This document shows positions 37,107 through 44,113 of a stretch of 64,000 nucleotides of DNA, in pieces. Numbering within the stretch: position 1 is the stretch's first letter; each line of letters starts with the position of its first letter. Source of the stretch: Bog-159 sp035308525 (lineage in GTDB: Bacteria; Acidobacteriota; Terriglobia; Bryobacterales; Bryobacteraceae). Where the stretch lies: assembly GCA_035308525.1 (NCBI GenBank), contig DATGGM010000030.1, positions 1-64,000 of the forward strand, read 5' to 3'. Under the pieces are notes generated by a model that saw nothing but the letters and a program-made list of their open reading frames with translations, was not told the origin of the DNA and did not search any database. The position numbers were made by a program, and so were the translations under genes.

Positions 37107-38285
37107 CTACCGCCGCGAAGACCTGGCGTTGGTGCTGTGATGAGTCTCGACCCGCGCGCTGGCGGCGAAGGTAGTGCTGGACGCGATAACCGGCGCACCC
37201 ATCATCTGCATCATGGCGTAAGGCGGCATGTCCTCGGCTTCCGTGAAGAAGGTCATTCGATCAAGGACGCCGTCGTAGTCTACCTTGATGAGATCGCCAC
37301 CGCGCACCTGATCGGTGGCGATCAGATTGGACAGCGGATGTACCAGGCTCCGGTCGATGGCGCGCTTCAGATGGCGTGCTCCATACTTCATGTCGGTGCC
37401 CTCCCGCAACAGAAAGTCCTTGGCGGGGTCCGTGAGCGAGAAAACAAAAGGTGCGCCGTTCACCGAGTTCAGGATGCGCTGCTGCAGAATGTTCAATTCC
37501 AGGCCCAAGATCTTACGCAGCTCGGGCTCGCCCAGCGGACGGAACACCACCACCTTGTCGATGCGGTTCATGAACTCAGGCGTAAATTTCCGCCTGGCGG
37601 CTTCCACGGCGGCGCGCGAAATTTTCTCAGTCAGGCTTCCGTCAACCATTCCTTCGGAACACTTGCGTTCCATTTCGGAAGCGGCGAATCCCAAATTGGG
37701 GCGCATGATCGAGTTCATCTCGCCGGCGCCCAAATTACTGGTCATGAAAATCATGGCACGTGAAAAATCCACGCGGCGGTTGTCGCCGAGCGTAAGAGTA
37801 GCCTTGTCGAGAATTCCCAAGAGCAGGTTCCACAAAGCGTCACTGGCCTTCTCGATCTCGTCGAACAGCACAAAGCTCAGCTTCATCTTGTCGGTTTGAT
37901 ACTGCTGCAACACTTCCTGGCTAAGCAGCGGATGCGTCTCGCGATGGCCCAGATATCCGGGAGGCGAACCGATGAGTTTGGCGATCTCGTGACTATGCTG
38001 GAACTCGGCACAGTCTATCTTGATTACCGCGCGCGCGTCTCCCACCAGGCTCTCCGCGGTGGCTTCCACCAGGCGGGTCTTGCCCGAACCGGTCGGCCCC
38101 AGAAAAAGAAAATTACCTATGGGCCTGCCGGGGCTCGCCATGCCCGCCAGGAAAGTCTGATAGATATTCACGATCTGATCGACGGCCTCATTCTGGCCAA
38201 CGATTCGCTTGTGCAAATCGGTCTCGAGCCTCACTGCTTCGGTCCCCGTGGTCGTCGGGTCAAGTTGTCTGTTCGTGCGACCCAT
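37107..38285 (-). CDS. Single-ring Clp-like AAA+ ATPase
   Basis: 392 residues resembling the second ATPase domain of ClpA/ClpB rather than a full Clp. Walker A GPTGSGKT lies at 63-70, Walker B VLFDEIEK around 139-146 (Asp142, Glu143), sensor-1 MTSNLG, arginine finger near PEFMNRIDKVVVF, and the Clp_D2-small domain with DFLLREGTDMKYGARHLKRAIDR. There is no N-domain, no NBD1 and no zinc finger, so it is not ClpX. An extra C-terminal tail (about 355-392, Ser/Thr/His-rich, low complexity) is unusual. No protease partner is adjacent. It may be a stand-alone unfoldase or remodeller. Confidence 0.88.
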   Translation of the reverse strand: MGRTNRQLDPTTTGTEAVRLETDLHKRIVGQNEAVDQIVNIYQTFLAGMASPGRPIGNFLFLGPTGSGKTRLVEATAESLVGDARAVIKIDCAEFQHSHEIAKLIGSPPGYLGHRETHPLLSQEVLQQYQTDKMKLSFVLFDEIEKASDALWNLLLGILDKATLTLGDNRRVDFSRAMIFMTSNLGAGEMNSIMRPNLGFAASEMERKCSEGMVDGSLTEKISRAAVEAARRKFTPEFMNRIDKVVVFRPLGEPELRKILGLELNILQQRILNSVNGAPFVFSLTDPAKDFLLREGTDMKYGARHLKRAIDRSLVHPLSNLIATDQVRGGDLIKVDYDGVLDRMTFFTEAEDMPPYAMMQMMGAPVIASSTTFAASARVETHHSTNARSSRR

Positions 38286-38374
38286 ACTGTGCCTCTTCTT
38301 CGCGTCCCGATTCGTCCAGGAGCGTCTTCAGAAGGGCTGTGAGCACGTCGCATGCCAACGTAGGCACATGACTC

Positions 38375-38392
38375 AAGAAACGAGTGTTTCTT
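38375..38392 (-). terminator. Hairpin just after the short-chain dehydrogenase gene
   Basis: AAGAAAC at 38375-38381 and GTTTCTT at 38386-38392 form a perfect 7-bp stem with a GAGT loop, one base past the dehydrogenase stop on the minus strand. It is AT-rich, so weak, but well placed as a 3' end structure. Confidence 0.45.
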
Positions 38393-38393
38393 C

Positions 38394-39110
38394 TCATTTC
38401 GGGGGCTTCGATGGCCTTATTTCTACACGGCTTATCAGCGTACGATCCGGCGTGCGCAGAAGCATCATCACCACCTCAGCTACATCTTCAGATTGAATTT
38501 TCCATGGCGCTGCGCCCTTGCGCGGACCAAAATCCGTATCCACGCTGCCCGGCATCACGTAACTGATGCGCACGTTGTCATAACGATGATCCATCATCAT
38601 GGCTTCACTGAATCCGTTGAGTCCGAACTTAGAAGCATTGTAAGCGGCGCCGCCGGCAAACGCGTTCTTACCCGCGAGACTGCTGATGTTGACGATGTAT
38701 CCGCCGCCGCGGGTTTTCATGCGCGGCAGGGCCTCGTGGCTGCAATAAAAGACGCCGCTCAGATTCAGGTCGATGGTGCGTCGCCAGTCGTCGGGGCTCA
38801 TATCTGCCACACTTTTGAACACGCCGATTCCCGCATTATTGATCAGGATGTCCACGCCGCCGAAGCGATCGTCCACCTGCGCGAAGAAGCGGCGGACGTC
38901 TTCGAGCTGCGATACGTCGGCGGTTTCAGCGAGCAGCCGGCCACCGGCAACGGATTGACAATCCTTTACAAACGACTGCACGTTTTCGCGCGAACGGCTG
39001 CATACGGCCACCATCGCGCCTTCGCGGAGGAGTCTTTCGGCGATAGCGCGTCCGATGCCGCGCGTGCCGCCCGTAACAACGGCTACTTTTCCGGAGAGCG
39101 TCTGTTCCAT
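38394..39110 (-). CDS. Short-chain dehydrogenase/reductase
   Basis: A 238-residue NAD(P)-dependent SDR. The cofactor motif is TGGTRGIG near 15-22 (VAVVTGGTRGIGRAIAERLL), the structural motif is NNAGIG, and the catalytic Ser and Tyr-x-x-x-Lys are in SSLAGKNAFAGGAAYNASKFGL. The family includes 3-oxoacyl-ACP reductases (FabG-like), and the substrate cannot be fixed here. The C-terminus is short. It is divergent from the 314-residue unknown and lies 108 bases downstream of the start of the Clp-like ATPase gene, same strand. Confidence 0.93.
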   Translation of the reverse strand: MEQTLSGKVAVVTGGTRGIGRAIAERLLREGAMVAVCSRSRENVQSFVKDCQSVAGGRLLAETADVSQLEDVRRFFAQVDDRFGGVDILINNAGIGVFKSVADMSPDDWRRTIDLNLSGVFYCSHEALPRMKTRGGGYIVNISSLAGKNAFAGGAAYNASKFGLNGFSEAMMMDHRYDNVRISYVMPGSVDTDFGPRKGAAPWKIQSEDVAEVVMMLLRTPDRTLISRVEIRPSKPPK

Positions 39111-39149
39111 TCTTCGATTCTAAGGCGCGGACCGCCGGTCTACACTGCG

Positions 39150-39168
39150 GTCCTGTTAGAATCAGGAC
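39150..39168 (+). promoter_or_regulatory. Hairpin occluding the ribosome-binding site of the 314-residue unknown
   Basis: GTCCTG at 39150-39155 pairs with CAGGAC at 39163-39168 over a TTAGAAT loop. The only Shine-Dalgarno-like word, AGGA, lies in the right arm, 4 bases before the ATG at 39172. Translation could be controlled by opening this stem. The start codon is followed by GTCCTCC, which could also pair with AGGAC. Confidence 0.4.
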
Positions 39169-39171
39169 AAG

Positions 39172-40116
39172 ATGTCCTCCAGCGCGCCCTCGGCTTCCCT
39201 GCGAAGTTTGTTTTCCGAACTGGAACAGTTGTTTCAGACCGAAACGGAGGCGCGGGTGTCAACGAGCGTGCAGGCAGCCGAGCGGGCACTGGCGGAACAT
39301 TTGAACCAGTCTGTGCGCCGGTTGCGGCAAGCGGACGGATTTGCGGCCCTGGCCGCCGTTTTATGCGACGCCTCGGTGCGGTTCTCGGATGCCTGTGCCG
39401 TGTTTCAGGTCAATGAAGGAAGAATTAAGGGAGAGCGTCTGCGCGGCGCGGCCAGTCCAGCGGCTGCGCAGTTCAAGGAGCTGCAGTTTGCCGCGGCGGA
39501 TGCGGCTGCGTTCGGAGGCGCGATCGAATCGCGCGAGCCGGTGGTGGCGCTGTGCTCCGCATCGGAGATCTCGCCCGCGGTGGCCGAGGTGTTCTCGCAC
39601 GCGCCCCAGGACAGGGCGTATCTGTTTCCTCTCAACGTGGACGATACCGCGGTGGGAGTGTTATACGCCAGCGGAGCAGTGGAGAGTGCGGCGCTGGAAT
39701 TGTTGACCCAGGCGACTGCCGCGATTCTGGAAGCACGGCAGCGTCCGGCGCAGCGCCAGACCCCGGATCTGGTCCGGATCCAACCGGCCACCGAGCGCAA
39801 CGTCGGTCAGGCCCCGGATTGGGACGGGCTCAGCCCGGCTGAGCGCAATCTGCATCTACGCGCCCAGCGCTTCGCGAGGGTACAAGTGGCGGAAATGCGG
39901 TTGTACCGTCAATCCGCCGTCAAGGCCGGCCGCGCCCGCGGCGATATGTACACCGCCCTGCGAGACGCCATCGACGGAGGAAGAGAAGCCTATCGCCAGA
40001 CCTTTCTGACGACTACGACTACCATGGTCGATTACTTCCATGAGGAGCTGGTGCGCACCCTGGCCAATGACAACCCGGCCTGGATGGGAGACGAATATCC
40101 CGGGCCCCTGGTGTAG
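39172..40116 (+). CDS. Unknown 314-residue protein with GAF-like middle domain
   Basis: Function unknown. An N-terminal helical region with Glu/Gln-rich coiled-coil character (about 10-60) precedes a middle part (about 60-190) that reads like a GAF/PAS sensor domain (AVLCDASVRFSDACAVFQVNEGRIKGERL, EPVVALCSASEIS, RAYLFPLNVDDTAVGVLYASG). A basic helical C-terminal region follows (RFARVQVAEMRLYRQSAVKAG). It has no signal peptide. Its end overlaps the start of the lytic transglycosylase gene by about 50 to 77 bases in another frame, implying cotranscription. Confidence 0.75.
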   Translation: MSSSAPSASLRSLFSELEQLFQTETEARVSTSVQAAERALAEHLNQSVRRLRQADGFAALAAVLCDASVRFSDACAVFQVNEGRIKGERLRGAASPAAAQFKELQFAAADAAAFGGAIESREPVVALCSASEISPAVAEVFSHAPQDRAYLFPLNVDDTAVGVLYASGAVESAALELLTQATAAILEARQRPAQRQTPDLVRIQPATERNVGQAPDWDGLSPAERNLHLRAQRFARVQVAEMRLYRQSAVKAGRARGDMYTALRDAIDGGREAYRQTFLTTTTTMVDYFHEELVRTLANDNPAWMGDEYPGPLV

Positions 40117-42286
40117 AGCGGCGATCGCGGCGTGTCTGGCAACGGCGGCGTTCGGGCAGAGCCCCGAGTCACCCGGGCGCTCCTATCGCGACTCGCCCAC
40201 GCCCGCCCGGCGGAAGGCGCTGGAGAAATTCGCGGCCAGTCACAAGGACACGGGCGGCGCGCTGGCGCACTTGACGCTGGGTGTGGTGTCTTACGAGCAG
40301 AAGCAGTATACGGACGCCATCCGGCATCTTGCGGCGGCCCAGGCGCGCCTCCCCAAGCTAGCCGATTACACCGCATATTACCTGGCGGCCTCCCGCCTGG
40401 AAACGCAGGACTACGCCGCGGCGGCGAGCGACGCAGCCGCGATCGGAACGGCCTCCCCGCGCTCGCCGTTCGCCGCCAAGTCCGTGGTGCTGCAGGCCCG
40501 CGGCCTGACGGGAAGCGGCTCGGCGGCGGCGGCGATCGGTATGCTGCGCGAACACTACAGCGATCTGCCGCAGCCCGACGGCGATCTTACGTTGGCAGCC
40601 GCTTATCAGGCCGCCCACGATCTGCCGCATGCCGCGGAGTATTTTCAGCGGGTATATTATCAATACCCCTCGGGCGACCAGGCCATTGAGTCCGCGGCAG
40701 CCCTGGTTATCCTGCGCGACGGCATGGGAGCGTCCTATCCGGCGCCCTCGCCGCAAGCCATGATCGAGCGCGGCAACAGGCTGCTGGCCCAGCGGGAATA
40801 CCAGCGCGCGCGATCCGAATATGAATCGCTGGCTTCCCAGCTCAGCGGCGCCGAGCGCGACCGGGCCCGGGTGGGCAAGGGCGCGGCCGACTACCTCGAC
40901 GGCGAGGTGTCCCGGGCCTATTCATACCTCCGCCCGCTGGAAGTGTCGGATGCCGAGGCAGATGCCGAACGCCTTTACTATCTGGCCGAGTGCGCCCGGA
41001 GGCTGAACGACGATGAGCAGATGATGGAAGCGGTGCGGAACCTGGGCAAGCACCACGCTGACTCGCCCTGGCGGTATAAAGCTCTGGGCGCCGCTGCCAA
41101 CCGGTTTCTGGTGACGAACCAGCCCGATAAATACGTGCCGCTTTATCAAGCTGCCTACGAGACTTTCCCGGACCAGGCGCAGGCCGCGCAGTACCACTGG
41201 CGAGTCACTTGGGCGGCTTACATCCGGCGGCAGCACAAAGGCGCGGAGTTACTGCGGGAACATCTGCAAAAGTACCCAGGGCATCCGTCGGCCAGCGCGG
41301 CTCTCTACTTCCTGGGCCGGTTGGCGGAAGCCGGCGGGGATTACGCCACCGCCCGCTCCTATTATGCGAAACTCGCTGCGCAGTTCCCGAATTACTATTA
41401 CGGCATCCTGGCCCGGGAGCGCGCCACGCAGCCCCCGGTGGTGGCCGCGGGTCTATCAGTGAAGACAGCGGAGTTTCTGCGATCCATCGCGTTTCCGCCG
41501 CATAGGCCCGCTGTGGCGAGCCAGCCGGATGCGGAAACCAGTATGCGCGTGGCGCGCGCCCACCTGCTGATATCCGCCGGCCTGGCCGATCTGGCAAAGG
41601 CGGAGCTGCGCTTTGGCGCACGAACCGGCAGCCAGCCATACCTGCTGGCGATGGAGTTGGCGCGCATCGCGAATGCCCCGCACGAGCAACTACACAGCAT
41701 CAAGAGCGCGGCTCCGGACTATCTGGCCCTGACGCTCGAAGACGCACCACCAGCCTTCTGGCAACTGCTGTTCCCGCTGCCCTACCAGAAAGACCTGGTG
41801 CGCAGCGCCAAACAGCAGAACCTGGATCCTTATATGGTTGCGGCACTGATCCGGCAGGAATCCGAGTTTGACCCACAGGCGCTCTCTCCCAGACATGCTT
41901 ACGGCCTGACGCAGGTGGAGCCTGCCACAGGCCGTGCCCTGGCCCGCCGTGCCGGCGTCGGCGGCTTTACCAACCGCGCCCTCTTCCAGCCGGCGGTGAA
42001 TCTGAAAATCGGCACCTACTATCTGCGCACCCTGCTGGACCAATGGGGCGGCAAATGGGAGCAGACTCTGGCCTCATACAATGCCGGCAAGTCTCGCGTC
42101 AACGAGTGGGCCACCTGGAACCAGTACCAGGAGCCGGCCGAGTTTGTGGAATCGATTCCATTTAGCGAGACACGCGAATATGTTCAGGCTGTGTTGAGAA
42201 ATGCAACAGTGTACCGGCAGATTTACGGCAACAAACCCGAGCAGAGCCGCAGTGCGCAACAGCCGCGGGCGCACAGGCGAGGCTGA
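40040..42286 (+). CDS. Soluble-type lytic transglycosylase with TPR-like N-terminal domain
   Basis: Cleaves the MurNAc-GlcNAc bond of peptidoglycan in the periplasm. 748 residues from the first ATG; the ATG at 40067 is an equally good start. Both leave a hydrophobic export segment (AAIAACLATAAFG). The long N-terminal region (about 45-560) is superhelical TPR-like repeats, as in Slt70. The C-terminal SLT domain (about 590-735) has the catalytic Glu in ALIRQESEFDPQALS, then GLTQVEPATGRAL, NLKIGTYYLRTLLDQWGG and SYNAGKSRVNEW. GLTQVEPAT replaces the more usual GLMQLMPAT. It overlaps the upstream gene's end in another frame. Confidence 0.9.
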   Translation: MRSWCAPWPMTTRPGWETNIPGPWCRAAIAACLATAAFGQSPESPGRSYRDSPTPARRKALEKFAASHKDTGGALAHLTLGVVSYEQKQYTDAIRHLAAAQARLPKLADYTAYYLAASRLETQDYAAAASDAAAIGTASPRSPFAAKSVVLQARGLTGSGSAAAAIGMLREHYSDLPQPDGDLTLAAAYQAAHDLPHAAEYFQRVYYQYPSGDQAIESAAALVILRDGMGASYPAPSPQAMIERGNRLLAQREYQRARSEYESLASQLSGAERDRARVGKGAADYLDGEVSRAYSYLRPLEVSDAEADAERLYYLAECARRLNDDEQMMEAVRNLGKHHADSPWRYKALGAAANRFLVTNQPDKYVPLYQAAYETFPDQAQAAQYHWRVTWAAYIRRQHKGAELLREHLQKYPGHPSASAALYFLGRLAEAGGDYATARSYYAKLAAQFPNYYYGILARERATQPPVVAAGLSVKTAEFLRSIAFPPHRPAVASQPDAETSMRVARAHLLISAGLADLAKAELRFGARTGSQPYLLAMELARIANAPHEQLHSIKSAAPDYLALTLEDAPPAFWQLLFPLPYQKDLVRSAKQQNLDPYMVAALIRQESEFDPQALSPRHAYGLTQVEPATGRALARRAGVGGFTNRALFQPAVNLKIGTYYLRTLLDQWGGKWEQTLASYNAGKSRVNEWATWNQYQEPAEFVESIPFSETREYVQAVLRNATVYRQIYGNKPEQSRSAQQPRAHRRG

Positions 42287-42357
42287 ATACAAATTCGCTC
42301 TCTGTGTGTTCCGTAACAGTTTATTCCGGATAGGCGACTTCCCATTTGGAGAAAAAT

Positions 42358-42384
42358 GTGCGAATCTTAATGTTGGATTCGCAC
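42358..42384. promoter_or_regulatory. Perfect 9-N9-9 dyad upstream of the unknown-mqnC pair
   Basis: GTGCGAATC at 42358-42366 and GATTCGCAC at 42376-42384 are perfect inverted repeats with the 9-base spacer TTAATGTTG. The dyad lies 48 bases before the ATG at 42432 and 72 bases after the transglycosylase stop. Nothing resembling a thymine run follows, so an operator or leader hairpin is more likely than a terminator. The geometry matches CIRCE (9-9-9) but the sequence does not. Confidence 0.6.
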
Positions 42385-42431
42385 TACTTCAAGAAGCCGA
42401 AAGGCAAGCGCGCGACGAACGGGAGTTGACT

Positions 42432-42815
42432 ATGCTGCCAGGTTTCCTGCTGCCAGAAACGACCATCCGCGAAGCCGGTGCCGGCCCCGAGGTAGATGTC
42501 GGTAATTCGCGCGGTGGTCTGATCCTGCTCACTCTCGGCATCACTCGCATCATTGAACAGGAGAGCCTGGATGTCTCCATCTGGGGTTCCCCGGACAATG
42601 TCGAGTGGGGAGCCAAACCCATCACTACCTTCCCGCAGAAGTTTTATTGCGGCACCTATCAGATTCTACTCGACTTGCGGTCCCATGGCGATGTTCAGTT
42701 CCTGCGCGCGAGGTACCATGCGCAACGCTGGGGCAAAGGGGAGCCGAAGCCCCTCTTTGGCGCTTACGTCTTTGCGCAAGGTGTCCAACAGCAGGTGCTG
42801 GGTATGACCGCCTAA
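42432..42815 (+). CDS. Unknown 127-residue protein preceding mqnC
   Basis: Not recognised. The ATG at 42432 follows GGGAG. The chain is beta-rich: LPGFLLPETTIREAGAGPEVDVGN, LLTLGITRIIEQESLDVSIWGSPDNVEWG, FYCGTYQILLDLRSHGDVQFLRARYHAQRW. It looks like a small beta-sandwich of the discoidin or capsid-coat kind, but no motif is secure. It has no signal peptide and no transmembrane segment. It ends 4 bases before mqnC, so the genes should be cotranscribed, which makes a role near menaquinone synthesis possible but unproven. Confidence 0.72.
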   Translation: MLPGFLLPETTIREAGAGPEVDVGNSRGGLILLTLGITRIIEQESLDVSIWGSPDNVEWGAKPITTFPQKFYCGTYQILLDLRSHGDVQFLRARYHAQRWGKGEPKPLFGAYVFAQGVQQQVLGMTA

Positions 42816-42819
42816 CAGG

Positions 42820-43851
42820 ATGATTTCTTACGACGAGGCTTTGGACCTTTTTCGTTCCGACGACCTGATCGGCATCGGCATGGCGGCGGACGCCGTGCGC
42901 CGGCGATATCATCCCGAGAACGTAGTTTCCTACATCATCGACCGCAACATCAATTACACCAATTTCTGTACGGAATACTGCAGTTTTTGTGCCTTCTACC
43001 GGCCGATGGGACACGCCGAAGGCTACGTGCACGACCATGAAACCATCTTCGCCAAGATCCAGGAGACTCTGGACCTGGGCGGCACGGGCGTGCTCATGCA
43101 GGGCGGCCTGCACCCGGATCTGAAGATCGAGTGGTACGAGGATCTGCTGCGGGCCATTAAGCGGCGGTTCACGATCCATCTGCACTGTCTCTCCGCACCG
43201 GAAATCACCAACATTGCGGACGTCAGCGGCCTGAGCGTGCGCGACACCATCGCACGTCTGCGCGACGCGGGCCTGGATTCCATCCCCGGCGGCGGCGCCG
43301 AGATTCTGGATGACGGCGTACGGCACCGCATCAGCCGGCTCAAATGCTCGACCGCGGAATGGATCGACGTACACCGCACGGCGCACGCGCTGGGAATGCG
43401 TACAACAGCCACCATGATGTTCGGCTGCGGCGAGACGCTGGAACAGCGCATGAATCATCTGCGCATCGTGCGCGACATTCAGGAGGAAACGGGCGGCTTC
43501 ACGGCTTTCATCCCCTGGACATTCCAGCGCGAGAACACGTCGCTCGGCCACTTCGTGCACGAGGAAGCCACCGCGGTGGAATACCTGCAAAACCTGGCCA
43601 TTTCGCGCATCTACCTCGACAACATCGAAAACGTCCAGTCCTCCTGGGTGACGCAGGGGCTGAAGACCTGCCAGTTGGGCCTGCGGTTCGGCGGCAACGA
43701 TGTGGGCAGCATCATGATCGAGGAGAACGTGGTATCCGCCGCCGGCGCCCACCATCGCGCCACCGAGGAGGAACTGCGGCGCATCATCCGCGACGCGGGT
43801 TTCATTCCCAAACAGCGCGACACGCTGTATCGCACCTATTTTCTGAATTAG
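42820..43851 (+). CDS. mqnC: Cyclic dehypoxanthine futalosine synthase (radical SAM)
   Basis: Radical SAM enzyme of the futalosine menaquinone pathway, converting dehypoxanthine futalosine to its cyclic form. 343 residues. The cluster motif C-x3-C-x2-C is CTEYCSFC at Cys50, 54 and 57, preceded by NVVSYIIDRNINYTN. Later features are LMQGGLHPDLKIEWYEDLLRAIK, PGGGAEILDDGVR, MMFGCGETLEQRMNHL and FTAFIPWTFQ, and the C-terminal CofH/MqnC-like GLRFGGNDVGSIMIEENVV. With UbiE in the window, it supports menaquinone as the respiratory quinone. The start ATG closely follows the unknown upstream gene. Confidence 0.95.
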   Translation: MISYDEALDLFRSDDLIGIGMAADAVRRRYHPENVVSYIIDRNINYTNFCTEYCSFCAFYRPMGHAEGYVHDHETIFAKIQETLDLGGTGVLMQGGLHPDLKIEWYEDLLRAIKRRFTIHLHCLSAPEITNIADVSGLSVRDTIARLRDAGLDSIPGGGAEILDDGVRHRISRLKCSTAEWIDVHRTAHALGMRTTATMMFGCGETLEQRMNHLRIVRDIQEETGGFTAFIPWTFQRENTSLGHFVHEEATAVEYLQNLAISRIYLDNIENVQSSWVTQGLKTCQLGLRFGGNDVGSIMIEENVVSAAGAHHRATEEELRRIIRDAGFIPKQRDTLYRTYFLN

Positions 43852-43870
43852 GCCGCCGCCGGGCCACGGC

Positions 43871-44113
43871 TCACTGCCGGCGCGCTGCCGGCACACTCAT
43901 CACAAACTCGATGGTTCCCTCATGGGTATCGATGGTACCGGACATCTTGCCGCGATTTAGGGTTACGTCGCATCTGTCGAAGGCGACAGTTCGTCCCGAT
44001 TGAGGGGATGTTTTTATGGTTAGCTTGTTTCCTTTCGTTGCCACGCCGATAATGCCTGGCGGTCCAACTATCCAGCGGCGCGCGCCGTCATAATGGATAA
44101 GTGCCTGTCGCAC
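43871..44113 (-). CDS. Possible 80-residue protein, start overlapping the divergent AAA gene
   Basis: A minus-strand frame beginning at GTG 44113 reads as a small beta-rich protein (about 80 residues: WIVGPPGIIGVATKGNKLTIKTS, GRTVAFDRCDVTLNRGKMSGTIDTHEGTIEFVMS). Its amino-acid composition looks coding, whereas the upstream part of the same frame is antisense to the AAA gene. No ribosome-binding site or family is clear. It could be a small real gene or the remnant tail of a lost longer protein. It fills the gap between mqnC and the AAA ATPase gene. Confidence 0.35.
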   Translation of the reverse strand: MRQALIHYDGARRWIVGPPGIIGVATKGNKLTIKTSPQSGRTVAFDRCDVTLNRGKMSGTIDTHEGTIEFVMSVPAARRQ

